Source: Rossellomorea sp. AcN35-11 (GTDB lineage: Bacteria; Bacillota; Bacilli; Bacillales; Bacillaceae_B). From it: a stretch of DNA of 64,000 bases. The notes beneath the pieces are model-generated. The model searched no databases. It saw nothing but the letters and a program-made list of their open reading frames with translations, and was not told the origin of the DNA. How positions within the stretch are numbered: position 1 is the stretch's first letter; each line of letters starts with the position of its first letter. Positions 6,803-16,299 of this stretch are shown piece after piece. The position numbers and the translations under genes were made by a program. Where the stretch lies: contig CP128835.1 of assembly GCA_030388825.1 (NCBI GenBank), forward strand, positions 2,908,001 to 2,972,000. Direction: 5' to 3'.

Positions 6803-7240
6803 ATGACGAAAAAAGGATACATACAATTTCAGACAGGTGAAAAAATCGAATTTGATTTATTTCCTAACGAAGCACCAGGAACAGTAGCGAATTTTGAAAA
6901 ATTAGCAAACGAAGGGTTCTACAACGGTTTAAGTTTCCATCGTGTCATCCCTGGTTTCGTAAGTCAAGGCGGATGCCCTAATGGAAACGGAATGGGTGGA
7001 CCTGGATACACGATTAAGTGTGAAACAGAAGGGAATCCGCATAAACATGAAGAAGGTTCACTTTCAATGGCACATGCGGGGAAAGATACCGGAGGAAGCC
7101 AATTCTTCATCGTGCATGAGCCACAGCCTCACCTAAACGGTGTTCATACAGTATTCGGTAAAGTGACGTCGGGAATCGACATCGCTAAGTCAATGCGAAA
7201 CGGCGACGTAATGGAGAAGGTAGAAGTTTTCGACGCTTAA
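6803..7240 (+). CDS. ppiB: Cyclophilin-type peptidyl-prolyl cis-trans isomerase
   Basis: A 145-residue single-domain bacterial cyclophilin that catalyses proline cis-trans isomerisation in the cytosol. Family motifs are clear: [23 protein letters not shown] (read as two parts), [24 protein letters not shown] and GSQFFI, including the catalytic Arg of FHRV. Length matches B. subtilis PpiB. The ATG at 6803 is preceded by AAGGAG nine bases upstream; the upstream in-frame codons are not used. It is monocistronic, and the 6S RNA gene follows. Confidence 0.95.
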   Translation: MTKKGYIQFQTGEKIEFDLFPNEAPGTVANFEKLANEGFYNGLSFHRVIPGFVSQGGCPNGNGMGGPGYTIKCETEGNPHKHEEGSLSMAHAGKDTGGSQFFIVHEPQPHLNGVHTVFGKVTSGIDIAKSMRNGDVMEKVEVFDA

Positions 7241-7298
7241 GGGAAGAGGGACGGACCTTATTTCCAGTCAAAAGATCATGATCAAGCAAAAACAATAG

Positions 7299-7327
7299 TT
7301 GAAATGACTTTGACGATATTGTAATAT
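7299..7327 (+). promoter_or_regulatory. Sigma-A promoter of the 6S RNA
   Basis: TTGAAA (7299-7304) and TAATAT (7322-7327) are 17 bp apart. Transcription would start near 7334, at the 5' edge of the 6S closing stem. Confidence 0.55.
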
Positions 7328-7333
7328 ATTAAT

Positions 7334-7563
7334 ACAGGCTGCGTTGTACGTAATCATAACGAAGTTTTAACCTTTAAACTGTAATAGGGAGTTTTACATC
7401 GAAGTTGGAATGTCAAGCCTCCACGACATGAGGACGACAGGAAACCTTCTGCAAACACCCACTTTGAGGAGTGGTGGTTTAAAACTTTCTTATATCTCAT
7501 TACGGCAAATGTGGCTCCTAATAGCAGTATCTCAAGCCAGTTCCCAATCGGGGGCTGGCTTTT
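7334..7563 (+). ncRNA. bsrB: 6S RNA (6S-2/bsrB-like)
   Basis: A promoter-to-terminator unit without a credible gene. The 5' arm (7338-7354) pairs with the 3' arm (7499-7515) over 14 of 17 positions, giving the long closing stem of 6S RNA. The internal region holds GAAGTTTTAACCTTT (from 7361), the complement of the product RNA I recall for B. subtilis 6S-2 (AAAGGUUAAAACUU). A G+C-rich hairpin AGCCAGTTCCC/GGGGGCTGGCT plus TTTT (7535-7563) terminates it. 6S RNA binds sigma-A RNA polymerase and is released by pRNA synthesis. Choice of the 6S-2 rather than 6S-1 type rests on memory of that motif. Confidence 0.7.
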
Positions 7564-7586
7564 ATATGCCCAAATGCTGTTGAGGT

Positions 7587-7620
7587 CATTAAAAAGACCG
7601 GATCTCAAGGAGATCCGGTT
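7587..7620 (-). terminator. Terminator on the minus strand
   Basis: ACCGGATCTC and GAGATCCGGT form a 10-bp stem with a 3-nt loop. On the minus strand it is followed by CTTTTTAA. It faces the 6S RNA terminator and closes the minus-strand unit from the HAD phosphatase or the candidate sRNA. Confidence 0.75.
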
Positions 7621-7698
7621 TGTTGATTATGTATCGAGGCCCCTCCCGTCCGTACATGGTTAAGTGTCCCGCAACAAGCGAATGTTCGGGAGGGGCAG
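7590..7698 (-). ncRNA. Candidate small RNA, unknown class
   Basis: On the minus strand there is an extended -10 promoter (TTGCAA, 18 bp, TG-T-TACACT, near 7730-7702). It is followed by a RNA that begins with GCCCCTCCCG (7696-7687), which pairs perfectly with CGGGAGGGGC (7648-7639). It ends in a terminator hairpin with T5. The length is about 105 nt, and no reading frame with a ribosome binding site is visible. It could instead be the 3' part of the upstream phosphatase mRNA. I know no Rfam class that it matches. Confidence 0.35.
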
Positions 7699-7738
7699 TT
7701 ATAGTGTAACACGGATGAATCCTATTTTGCAAAATGAA

Positions 7739-8389
7739 TTAGTTCAGAACGCCATACCTTGTAAGGTACACATCAATGTCTGTGAAATCATGAACTTTAA
7801 CAAAAGGAATATCTTTCTCTGACAAAATTGACTGAAGTGCTTTCATTGCAAATGTGACATCTGCCACTAATGCAGGATGACTGTCGGGTTCACTATCTCC
7901 TGCAAAATAAATCGTTTCATATTCCTGTTTAAGATCGGTAAGAACCTTTGATTTGTCTATCCCATATCTTTCAGAGTGATGTGGATGATGAGGATCAATA
8001 TTCAAGTGAACATTCTTCTCCTTATAATAGCCTTGATTAGAATACACTTTAACATCCTTGATTCCATGCTGCCGCAGGATATGATGAATATAGTAATCTG
8101 TCCCTGCACTCAAAATGTAAAAGTCTCCACCTTGCTCCTGAACTTTACGGATGAAGGAAGGGACGTGTCCATCAATTTCGAGAGAATGGATGTCTTCGAT
8201 GATTTGTTTCTCGTCTTGGTGTATGGATGTGAAAACACTCCGTAAGAAATCGATATCCTTTAGGTCTCCAGCTTTCCATTGTTTGAATAATTCTTGTCCC
8301 TCTGCAAAGTATTTCTCCAATACCAGATGATAAAAATCCTTTTTAGAAATCGTCCCGTCAAAATCAGAAACAAATGCCCATCTTTTCAT
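7739..8389 (-). CDS. MtnX-like HAD-IB phosphatase
   Basis: A 216-residue haloacid-dehalogenase phosphatase with motif I DFDGTIS (residues 9-15), motif II in YILSAGT and motif III/IV in FAGDSEPD. Its length and the N-terminal WAFVSDFDGTIS resemble MtnX, which removes phosphate from the methylthiopentenyl-1-phosphate intermediate of methionine salvage. The other mtn genes are not nearby, so the exact substrate is uncertain. The ATG is preceded by a strong GAGGAGGAG. It is transcribed away from the DUF948 gene's direction of downstream flow and ends at the terminator near 7600. Confidence 0.75.
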   Translation of the reverse strand: MKRWAFVSDFDGTISKKDFYHLVLEKYFAEGQELFKQWKAGDLKDIDFLRSVFTSIHQDEKQIIEDIHSLEIDGHVPSFIRKVQEQGGDFYILSAGTDYYIHHILRQHGIKDVKVYSNQGYYKEKNVHLNIDPHHPHHSERYGIDKSKVLTDLKQEYETIYFAGDSEPDSHPALVADVTFAMKALQSILSEKDIPFVKVHDFTDIDVYLTRYGVLN

Positions 8390-8496
8390 ACAGACTCCTC
8401 CTCATGACTAGTCCAATCGATTGTATCATGTTAGATGCGGAGGAGGAAGGGGTCTATTAATAAACCATAACAATATTATGTAAACTATTAGGTGGT

Positions 8497-8529
8497 GAAA
8501 AAATCACCCCACTGTAATGCAAGGTGATG
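8497..8529 (-). terminator. Terminator of the DUF948 gene
   Basis: On the minus strand ATCACC/GGTGAT arms are followed by six T. Confidence 0.6.
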
Positions 8530-8537
8530 TGGTATTA

Positions 8538-8831
8538 TTATTTCATACTATAAATGAACCCCTTCAGTACTTCTGGAGTCCGTTTCGCTTCTTCAACTGC
8601 GTGGTTGATCGTGGTCTTTTTGTTTTCTATATCTTCCTGAATTTCTCCCTGAGTTTCTTGTAACTGATTTGCTTCCGCTGTCATTTTATCCATACCGGCT
8701 TGAATTCGACCCACCGTTTGATTCATTTCATTTATGACGGGTCTCGTTGTCTTGACTGTCTTCATGAGTGCTGTCCCCAGCATGACCAAAGCAATCACCA
8801 TTAACGCAATACTAGCATAAACCACCCACAT
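8538..8831 (-). CDS. DUF948 (YtxG-like) membrane protein
   Basis: The 97-residue protein has one N-terminal transmembrane segment (residues 3-23) and a long amphipathic, probably coiled-coil region (30-85) rich in Gln, Glu and Lys. This is the DUF948 arrangement seen in B. subtilis YtxG, a general-stress protein of unknown mechanism. The ATG has GAGGTGA eight bases upstream. It stands alone between two terminators. Confidence 0.7.
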   Translation of the reverse strand: MWVVYASIALMVIALVMLGTALMKTVKTTRPVINEMNQTVGRIQAGMDKMTAEANQLQETQGEIQEDIENKKTTINHAVEEAKRTPEVLKGFIYSMK

Positions 8832-8986
8832 GTCACTTTCACCTCAATATACTTTGTTTTTAGTTATATTCCCTAAATGGGATGAAAATAACGCGGGAAA
8901 ATTAATTTCACCTGCTGTTTACTATATTCTACATAGCTAGTAATCTAATAGATAAGTTTAACCATTTAGAATAGGGAGTGATAGAT

Positions 8987-9775
8987 ATGATAAAGGCCAT
9001 TATGTTTGATCTGGATGATACGTTATTATGGGACTCAAAAAGTATTGAAGAAGCTTTTAAAGTAACCTGCCATTATGCTGAAACGAAAGTCGGAGTTGAC
9101 CCGGGGGCTTTAGAGCAAAGTGTCAGGGAGAATGCGAGAAAGCTGTATGCGAATTATGATACTTATGAGTTTACCCGGAATATTGGGATTAATCCATTTG
9201 AGGGATTATGGGGGGACTTTTTAGATGAGCATGATGAGGGATTCCGTTTGATGAAAGAAATCGTCCCTGCTTATCGGAAAAAGGCTTGGACCGATGGATT
9301 GCAATCATTGAATATCATAAATGAAGAGCTTGGTGAAGAATTATCAGAAAGGTTTCGCAAAGAAAGGAGAGAGAGACCTTTTGTGTATGAAGATACGTTT
9401 CAAGTATTAAATGAAGTGAAAGGGAAATTTAAACTATTGCTCTTGACGAATGGGTCACCGCATTTACAAAGGACAAAACTTGATAAGACCCCGGAACTCG
9501 TCCCTTTCTTTGAAGAAATTATCATTTCAGGTGATATTGGAAAAGGGAAGCCTGATGCGGCCATGTTTCACCATGCATTAGAAAGGCTGAATCTTGAAAG
9601 GGATGAGGTCGTCATGGTAGGTGATAATTTACATACAGACATTCTTGGGGCTTCTAGTCTCGGGATAAAAACCGTATGGATCAACCGCCGCATGGAAAAT
9701 TCTAAAGAAATTGTCCCTGATTATGAGATTACCGAGCTTCATGAAGTTCTTGGAGTTGTAAATAACATGGGTTGA
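8987..9775 (+). CDS. HAD family hydrolase (YsaA-like phosphatase)
   Basis: A 262-residue HAD-type phosphatase with motif I DLDDTLL near the N-terminus, an all-helical cap (about 20-125), motif II LLLLTNGS, the motif III lysine in GKGKPD and motif IV MVGDNLHTD. Length and layout fit B. subtilis YsaA, for which phosphoserine phosphatase activity has been reported; the substrate here is open. The ATG at 8987 is about nine bases after AGGGAG and is better than the overlapping GTG at 8978. It is monocistronic with a strong terminator. Confidence 0.8.
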   Translation: MIKAIMFDLDDTLLWDSKSIEEAFKVTCHYAETKVGVDPGALEQSVRENARKLYANYDTYEFTRNIGINPFEGLWGDFLDEHDEGFRLMKEIVPAYRKKAWTDGLQSLNIINEELGEELSERFRKERRERPFVYEDTFQVLNEVKGKFKLLLLTNGSPHLQRTKLDKTPELVPFFEEIIISGDIGKGKPDAAMFHHALERLNLERDEVVMVGDNLHTDILGASSLGIKTVWINRRMENSKEIVPDYEITELHEVLGVVNNMG

Positions 9776-9779
9776 TTTA

Positions 9780-9808
9780 GAGAGGCTTCAAAGTGAAGCC
9801 TCTTCTCT
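9780..9808 (+). terminator. Rho-independent terminator
   Basis: AGAGGCTTCA/TGAAGCCTCT, a 10-bp stem with a 3-nt loop, is followed by TCTCTT. Confidence 0.75.
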
Positions 9809-9884
9809 TATCTATTCACTACAGTCATAATCGTCTGCCGCTTTTCATACTATTCACGGATGACACGTAAGAAGGAGAGTTAGG

Positions 9885-10334
9885 ATGAATGGAATAGGAA
9901 TACACCAAATAAGTGTTCATACGCCCCAGTCACGTGTATGGGAATTCGTCAGTGATCTGAATGCATGGGCTCATCTTGTGCCTGGATATATTGAGCATAC
10001 AATCCTTTCAGTTTCTCACTCAGTGTGGAAATTCAATGCTCATTATGGAGTTGTGAAAAAAAAGGTACATGTTCAAGTTGAGATTACAGAATGGATGGAA
10101 CCGGTTCAAGTGAAATTCAAGTTAAAGGGTGTGAATCAAACACTGACGGGTGAAGGGTATTTTAAAGCAGAAAAAATAAGCAACACCACCACTGATATGA
10201 CGGGATATTTAAAGATTCAATCCACAAGTGTCCTGGCAGGCTTCTTGGAATCACTATTTGATAAAATGATTCATAATCTTACAAAGGAATTGACTGAAGC
10301 AGTTGCTGATGCAATACAGAGAAACAACAAATAA
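9885..10334 (+). CDS. CoxG-like SRPBCC-domain protein
   Basis: The 149-residue product fits the SRPBCC/START-like fold of the CoxG family: an N-terminal strand (HQISVHTPQSRVWEFVSDLNAWAHLVPG), curved beta sheet and a long C-terminal helix (FLESLFDKMIHNLTKELTEAVADAI). In CO-oxidisers CoxG is tied to the CO dehydrogenase, but single copies in Bacillus have no known partner and probably bind a hydrophobic ligand. Start ATG with AAGGAGAG upstream. It is flanked by terminators, so it is expressed alone. Confidence 0.7.
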   Translation: MNGIGIHQISVHTPQSRVWEFVSDLNAWAHLVPGYIEHTILSVSHSVWKFNAHYGVVKKKVHVQVEITEWMEPVQVKFKLKGVNQTLTGEGYFKAEKISNTTTDMTGYLKIQSTSVLAGFLESLFDKMIHNLTKELTEAVADAIQRNNK

Positions 10335-10377
10335 CCGGCATGCCCATTTCATCTTGATGGCATGCCGGCTTTAGTTT
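10335..10377 (+). terminator. Rho-independent terminator
   Basis: CCGGCATGCC/GGCATGCCGG forms a perfect 10-bp stem, followed by CTTTAGTTT. Confidence 0.7.
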
Positions 10378-10515
10378 CGATTCATCAGTCATTCATGCCA
10401 GCTAAATATGCTATAATGAACTATTTGTAAGCAACTGAATTGTTAGTTTAAGTAAAGATACATACACTATAGAGTACAAAGTATAAATCGCCTAAACGGT
10501 TAAAGGGGTCTTACC

Positions 10516-13097
10516 ATGCAAAATCTTCACCTGCTTCAAGAAGAAGCAATAGAGGAAACCAAACAAAAAATAGAAGATGATATAACCAGTTTCTTAGAGA
10601 AAAGAGACGACTGTCCTTCTTTTCATGAGTATGTTTCAGAAAGAAGCGCATTCTTTCATCAAATCTGGACGAATATATGGCTTAACAAAGTCACGAACGA
10701 TGTTCTTCGAAGCCATAAGAAGGCTTTCTTAAGAAAGAGAGGCTACGATATCGAAGGAACAGACAAAAAATGGATTAATAAGTTGTTCCGTAACGAGATA
10801 AGAGATTATGAGCCGTTCCACATACTAAATTGGCTTAACGAAAATCAACCTTCAGACCGGGATTGGGAAGAACGCCATAAACGGGTTAGGGAAAATTATC
10901 TGAAAAGAAACGAAGAAAAAAAACAGGCTGCCCTTCAAAAAGAAATCCGGAAAGATATTCTTGCCTTTATAAACAAGGAGCTGGAAGAACATGAGCTCCA
11001 GTGGTATGTGGAGCTGCGATATCTATTTTCGAAGAAAATCGTACATGATATGACGACGAAAACAAAGTATGGTCAAACAGAACCATATATGTTGGAAGAG
11101 AAATTAGAAGCAGAAGGAAAATTTACAAGAGAATCCTTTACAACTGTTTCTGATTTTCTTAAGGAATATACCGGTTCCATACATAAGAAGAGTGAGCACT
11201 GGGACGGTCATGTATGGCAATATGAAACCTTTCTTTATCCCTATGAGAGGTTTGTCTACTACCATTTAGAACAAATTGTTTATCGTTCATTACTAAATCA
11301 AATACCGGAACGATTATCGTCCGATTACGTCACTGTATTCGGACAACCCTTATCAGAGGAGCGCTTAAGCAGGCTGAGTCATCACACACTCCTGACTCTG
11401 AAAACAGCTTTCTTCACCAAAATACAAAATGAAGATGTTGCTGATCTTTTTGAACTTGCCGAAAAGCCATTTGATGAAAAGACACACGTTACCATCTACA
11501 AAAGGGATCTAGAAGAACGGGAGAAGAAAAAGGCTGCTGAGTTAGCTGAATTAAAGCGGAAGGAAGAAGAAGAACAGAGGATGATGGAAGATATTTTTGG
11601 ACGGGAGTATAGTCCTTCGTTTCGTGGAGATATCAAGTATATCCTCCATATCGGCGAAACCAATACAGGCAAAACCCATCGCGCCATCAGCAGGATGAAG
11701 GAAGCCGCCACCGGGATGTATCTGGCACCACTCAGGCTTCTGGCTCTGGAGATATTTGACACATTAAATGCAGAGGGAGTACCTTGTCATCTGAAAACCG
11801 GAGAAGAGGAAAAAGAAGTTGCCGGAGCTAAACATGTGTCTTCTACCGTTGAGATGTTCTATGAAAAACACGAGTATGAAGTGATTGTGATTGACGAAGC
11901 TCAAATGCTGGCCGATCAGGACAGAGGCTTTTCCTGGTACCGGGCCATTACAAAAGCAAGGGCGAAAGAAGTACATATCATCGGGAGTGAATGTCCGTGA
12001 CCTGCTGATGGAGTTATTGGGAGAAGGAAACGTTCAGGTCCATAATTATAAGAGGGATATCCCCCCTTCAAGTTGAATCGAAAGAATTTCAACTCAGGCA
12101 TGCCAAAAAAGGAGATGCACTCGTTTGCTTTTCACGTAAGAAGGTCCTGGATACGGCTTCAAGATTACAGAATAACGGTCACAAAGTAAGCATGATCTAT
12201 GGAAGTATGCCACCTGAGACCAGGAAGAAGCAGATGATGCAATTCATTCAAGGGAAGACCAATATGATTGTAGCTACAGATGCAATCGGAATGGGTTTAA
12301 ATCTGCCGATCCGAAGAATTGTGTTTCTTGAAACAGATAAATTTGACGGAACGAGAAGGAGAAGACTGACATCACAGGAAGTAAAGCAGATTGCAGGCCG
12401 TGCAGGCAGAAAAGGAATATATAATGAAGGAAAAGTGGCTTTTACGAAGGATATTAAAGTCATGAAACATCTGTTAAATCTGCAGGACCCTTCTCTTCAA
12501 ACGTTTGCCATCGCCCCGACAAGTGGTGTATTTGAACGTTTTCAGCGATATTATCATGATCTGGACATGTTTTTTTATTTTTGGGAGAAATTCGAAAGTC
12601 CTTATGGAACAGAGAAAGCGGCCCTGTTGGAAGAAAAGGAGCTGTATGAATTAATCCGTGGCACCGATATTGAGGCTAAGCTTACGTTAAATGATCTGTA
12701 CGGATTTTTACATCTTCCTTTTTCCAAAAAAGAGCCTGAGCTAACCGAGCAGTGGTTAGAGAGTATGTATGCCATTGTAAACAGAGAAGAACTACCTGAT
12801 CCCCCTGTAAAAAGCAGAAACCTTGAAGAAAAAGAGGTTTCCTATAAGGCTGTGGGACTGCATCTCTTATTCCTCTATCGCATGGGAAGACAAACAGAAG
12901 CTTATTATTGGGAGCGGATTCGAAGCGAAATCGCCGATGGAGTACATGAAAGCCTAAGAACAGAGGTCACCTCCATGACCCAGACATGTAAACAATGTCA
13001 AAAGAAATTGCCTCCTGGCTTTGGATTTCCCATTTGTGACCGATGCCACCGGACAAGGGTGAAAAGAAGAACAAGAAGGAACCCGCCTCATTCCTGA
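10516..13097 (+). CDS. Suv3-like DEAD/DEAH-box helicase, frameshifted
   Basis: A protein of about 860 residues when repaired. It has a long charged helical N-terminus (1-370), an SF2 core with Walker A GETNTGKTH (about 378) and Walker B VIDEAQM (about 460), and a helicase C domain (IYGSMPPETR, ATDAIGMGLNLPIRR, QIAGRAGR). A C-terminal zinc-ribbon-like CKQC...CDRC motif follows. The core resembles Suv3-type RNA helicases. Two +1 errors break it. One is a GGG at 11983-11985, giving HIIGVNVRDLL when repaired; the other is C6 at 12061-12066, giving KRDIPLQVESKEF. RNA unwinding or turnover is the probable role; no partner gene is adjacent. Start ATG with a modest AAAGGGG upstream. Confidence 0.8.
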
Positions 13098-13180
13098 TTC
13101 CCTTGAGCAAATCATATGGAAGATGAGTGGATTTATGGTACGATCGTTAACGAGTGAATAATGTAAAAGAGGTGCGATTG

Positions 13181-13896
13181 ATGAAGATTGAAGTTTGGTC
13201 AGATTATGTATGTCCATTTTGTTATATAGGAAAACGCCGTTTAGAGGAAGCACTGGAGCAATTTCCTCAACGTGATCAAGTGGAGATTGAGTTTAGAAGC
13301 TTCGAACTGGACCCAAGTGCGCCTGTTGATACGGACATGAGTATCCAGGAACTTCTGTCAAAGAAGTACAGAACTTCCCTTGAACAAGCACAAAATATGA
13401 CTGATAGCATGACGCAGCAAGCAGCAGAGCGGTTGGTCTCGATTTTCGCTTTGATACCAGTATACCGACAAACACCTTTGATTCTCACCGCCTGACAAAG
13501 TACGCGGAAACAAAAGGAAAAGGGGAAAAGCTTACCGAATTGCTGCTACATGCTCATTTTACTCTTTCAAAGCATATAGGTGACAAGGAAACCCTGGTGG
13601 AGATAGCGAAACAAGCTGGTCTGGACGGGGAAGAGTCAAAAGCAGTACTTGAAGGAAGTGATTTCTCCCAGGATGTCCGATCCGATGAGGAAGAAGCGAG
13701 ACAAATTGGTGTGCAAGGTGTTCCTTTCTTTGTGATCAATCGGAAATATGCGATTTCAGGTGCTCAACCTAAGGACGTTTTCTTAAATTCCATCCAAAAA
13801 GTATGGGAAGAGGAAAATGAATCTTCATCCCTTCAGCAGCTTGGGACGGATGGTATGGCATGTGATGAAAATGGATGCGACATCCCTGAGAAGTAA
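13181..13896 (+). CDS. DsbA-family (FrnE-type) oxidoreductase, frameshifted
   Basis: A thioredoxin-fold protein with an inserted helical domain: CPFC active site at residues 11-14, a helical insert of about 100 residues, and the cis-Pro strand GVQGVPFFVI. Such FrnE/YwbO-like proteins are cytosolic dithiol oxidoreductases often linked to oxidative stress. A Cys-containing tail (CDENGCDIP) is present. The frame breaks near 13435, where TTGGTCTC should probably be TTGGGTCTC. Adding one G restores ERLGLDFRFDTSIPTNTFDSHRL; this is one of very few apparent deletions in the window. The ATG at 13181 follows AAAGAGGTG. Confidence 0.85.
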
Positions 13897-13908
13897 AGGT
13901 TAATAAAT

Positions 13909-13940
13909 GAAAAAGCAAGTGAAGACCTCACTTGCTTTTT
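13909..13940. terminator. Bidirectional terminator
   Basis: AAAAAGCAAGTGA and TCACTTGCTTTTT form a perfect stem between convergent genes. Confidence 0.85.
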
Positions 13941-13958
13941 CATATTTATAGATTCGCT

Positions 13959-15092
13959 TTAATTGCTGAAGAAATTTTCTGTGAAATATGGCTGATTTTT
14001 CTCGTTAAATGCGACTCCCACACCAAGTTGCTCATATTGAGGTTGGAGGATATTGTCCCTGTGACCTTTTGAATTCATTAATCCCTCGTGGGCAAAGATT
14101 GAACTAAGTTGACCGTAGGCTAGATTTTCCCCTGCTGTACGGAAAGCAATCTGATCTTCTTCCATGCGGTCGAAGGGGGATTGCCCGTTTAAATTTGTAT
14201 GACTGAAGTAGTCCTGTTCAGCCATATCCATACTGTGTTTCCTGGCAGTATCCTTCACTTGATCGTCCCAGGCTAGGATCCCCAACCCTTTTTCCACGCG
14301 GGCTGCATTGGTCAGGTCGAAAAGCTGGAATTCAAACCCTTCTTTTAACTCGGTACTACCCTCTGAATATAAATTCTTCTTTCGGGATTCCAGGCGTTCA
14401 TCGATAATTTGAATGGCGGTGACGGTATCATCTTCGTGCTTGTCATAAAACACCGTCACATAGCTTCCATCAACTTGAAAGACTTCCTGTTCTCCATTGT
14501 TCTGGAGCTGGAAAAGGGTTAACCCTTTCCGGATAGTGGTCAATGGCTTTCCAAGCTCATCCTGTACCACCTGTTTGGAAACTCCCATCTTTATTCCTGA
14601 TGAGGAAGAAAGGAGGGATTGATTTGTATAAAGGCCATTCACTGCATCATTTTCATCATAAGATACCATAAGGAAATTACGGTACTGTTGATGATAAGCA
14701 TACCATGCTCCCCCATATTCATTCGTCGTCTTTCTCATTGCTTCACCGAGTTCCTTCTCAACCGCCTCTTTTGGATCGCCCAATTCAATATTATGGACAG
14801 AGAACATTTGATCAGTCGGTACACTTAAAGGGGGCTTCTCTTTAGGAATCTCTTCAGTTGATGTATCAGATGGCGTTTCCAGATCCCTGAATGAGTCATC
14901 CAATTCAATAAGCAGAAGGCTTACTTCATTATAGATTCGATCAAACGTGTCTTGAACTTTAGGACTGTTTTTGATTTCCTCTAATTTTAAAAGTACAGAT
15001 TCGAATTCTGTAGCACGGACTTTTTCTTCCCAAGCAGGTTTGGATACATAGGCAATTCCAATCAATAGGATAATAAAAAATAATCGTCTCAA
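13959..15092 (-). CDS. CAP-domain (SCP/PR1-like) secreted or membrane-anchored protein, YlbC-like
   Basis: An N-terminal hydrophobic segment (LFFIILLIGIAYVS) acts as signal or anchor. It is followed by a spacer, a CAP-associated N-terminal domain (about 85-225) and a C-terminal CAP domain with DLTNAARVEKGLGIL, HSMDMAEQDYFSHTNLNGQ and SKGHRDNIL. CAP proteins are extracytoplasmic and their bacterial roles are mostly unknown. A TTG at 15092 lies about nine bases after GGGG and looks better than the GTG at 15101, which is too close to it. Single gene, converging on the FrnE-type gene. Confidence 0.8.
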   Translation of the reverse strand: MRRLFFIILLIGIAYVSKPAWEEKVRATEFESVLLKLEEIKNSPKVQDTFDRIYNEVSLLLIELDDSFRDLETPSDTSTEEIPKEKPPLSVPTDQMFSVHNIELGDPKEAVEKELGEAMRKTTNEYGGAWYAYHQQYRNFLMVSYDENDAVNGLYTNQSLLSSSSGIKMGVSKQVVQDELGKPLTTIRKGLTLFQLQNNGEQEVFQVDGSYVTVFYDKHEDDTVTAIQIIDERLESRKKNLYSEGSTELKEGFEFQLFDLTNAARVEKGLGILAWDDQVKDTARKHSMDMAEQDYFSHTNLNGQSPFDRMEEDQIAFRTAGENLAYGQLSSIFAHEGLMNSKGHRDNILQPQYEQLGVGVAFNEKNQPYFTENFFSN

Positions 15093-15283
15093 TGATGACA
15101 CCCCATTCTACTTTCCATTGTATCCAATTTGGTGCATTTGTAAAAAGAGAAATGCTTATCCACTAGATAGTACCCAACCTGAACCAATTTCAATCCAAGG
15201 AAGCTGTTTTAGTATGGACGGCTCTGGGTAACATAATAGCATAAGGTTCAGAAGACAAACTTACATATAAGGGGAAATACACG

Positions 15284-16096
15284 ATGAAATTATCACATGA
15301 AGAACGCATTCAATTACATGAATTCAATAATTTGACGAAATCTTTAAGTTTTAATATGTATGATATTTGCTATACAAAGACCCGGGAAGAGCGTGAGGCG
15401 TATATCGAATATATTGACGAGCAATACAATGCAGAAAGGTTAACGAAGATACTGACACATGTTTCGGATATCATCGGTGCCCATGTATTGAATGTTTCAA
15501 AGCAGGACTATGTGCCCCAGGGAGCAAGCGTGACGATCCTGGTTTCAGAAGGGCCGATTGTGGAAGTTCCCACCGAGCATTTTGATGAGTCACCCGGACC
15601 ATTACCATCAGCCGTTACGATGCATCTGGATAAAAGCCATATTACGGTCCATACGTATCCTGAGTATCACCCACATGAAGGGATCTCTACTTTCAGGGCT
15701 GATATCGATGTTTCGACATGCGGGGAAATCTCTCCTCTGAAAGCACTGAATTATCTTATTCACTCCTTCGACACGGATATCATGACCATGGATTATCGGG
15801 TGAGGGGATTTACGCGTGATATTAATGGGAAAAAATTATTTATCGACCATGATATCAATTCCATTCAGAATTATATTCCAGAAGAAATTAAAGATGAATA
15901 CGACATGATTGATGTCAATGTGTATCCGCAGAATATTTTCCATACGAAATGTAAATTGAAAGAGTTCGATTTAAACAACTATTTATTTGGGTATACAAAG
16001 GATGTACTGGATGAAAGTGAAAAAGATGAAATCACAGATAAAGTAAAAATGGAAATGGACGAAATCTTTTATGGTAAGAACATTCCGAAAGCATGA
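15284..16096 (+). CDS. speD: S-adenosylmethionine decarboxylase proenzyme, long form
   Basis: The 270-residue protein matches the longer, E. coli-type SpeD. It self-cleaves at the Ser of [14 protein letters not shown] (Ser118) to create the pyruvoyl group. It makes decarboxylated SAM, the aminopropyl donor for spermidine synthesis. Many Bacillus carry only the short (about 126 residue) SpeD, so the long form is notable. Start ATG with AAGGGG upstream; a terminator follows. No speE is adjacent. Confidence 0.9.
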   Translation: MKLSHEERIQLHEFNNLTKSLSFNMYDICYTKTREEREAYIEYIDEQYNAERLTKILTHVSDIIGAHVLNVSKQDYVPQGASVTILVSEGPIVEVPTEHFDESPGPLPSAVTMHLDKSHITVHTYPEYHPHEGISTFRADIDVSTCGEISPLKALNYLIHSFDTDIMTMDYRVRGFTRDINGKKLFIDHDINSIQNYIPEEIKDEYDMIDVNVYPQNIFHTKCKLKEFDLNNYLFGYTKDVLDESEKDEITDKVKMEMDEIFYGKNIPKA

Positions 16097-16105
16097 TACT
16101 GAAAT

Positions 16106-16147
16106 GAGCATCTCCCAACCGAAATGAAGAGGGAGGTGCTCTTTTTG
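16106..16147 (+). terminator. Rho-independent terminator of speD
   Basis: GAGCATCTCCC (16106-16116) pairs with GGGAGGTGCTC (16131-16141), followed by TTTTT. Confidence 0.85.
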
Positions 16148-16299
16148 ATTGTTGTCTCCAATAATAAACAGATTTCCCTCATCCTATGGGATAAAAATGC
16201 TATATTCTCATTATTGCGAATATAGATTTGGGGAAGGGAATCCCATTGGTCATGAAGAATAGGTAAATATACTTGAAATTCAAGAGGAGGTAACAAGGG

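Noticed and set aside
7354..7608. Minus-strand ORF of 84 codons after ppiB
   Set aside because: It covers the 6S RNA and its terminator, has no good ribosome binding site and no recognisable protein features.
7681..7694. LexA (SOS) box at CGAATGTTCG
   Set aside because: The Bacillus LexA site needs CGAAC-N4-GTTCG; here only one half and wrong spacing are present.
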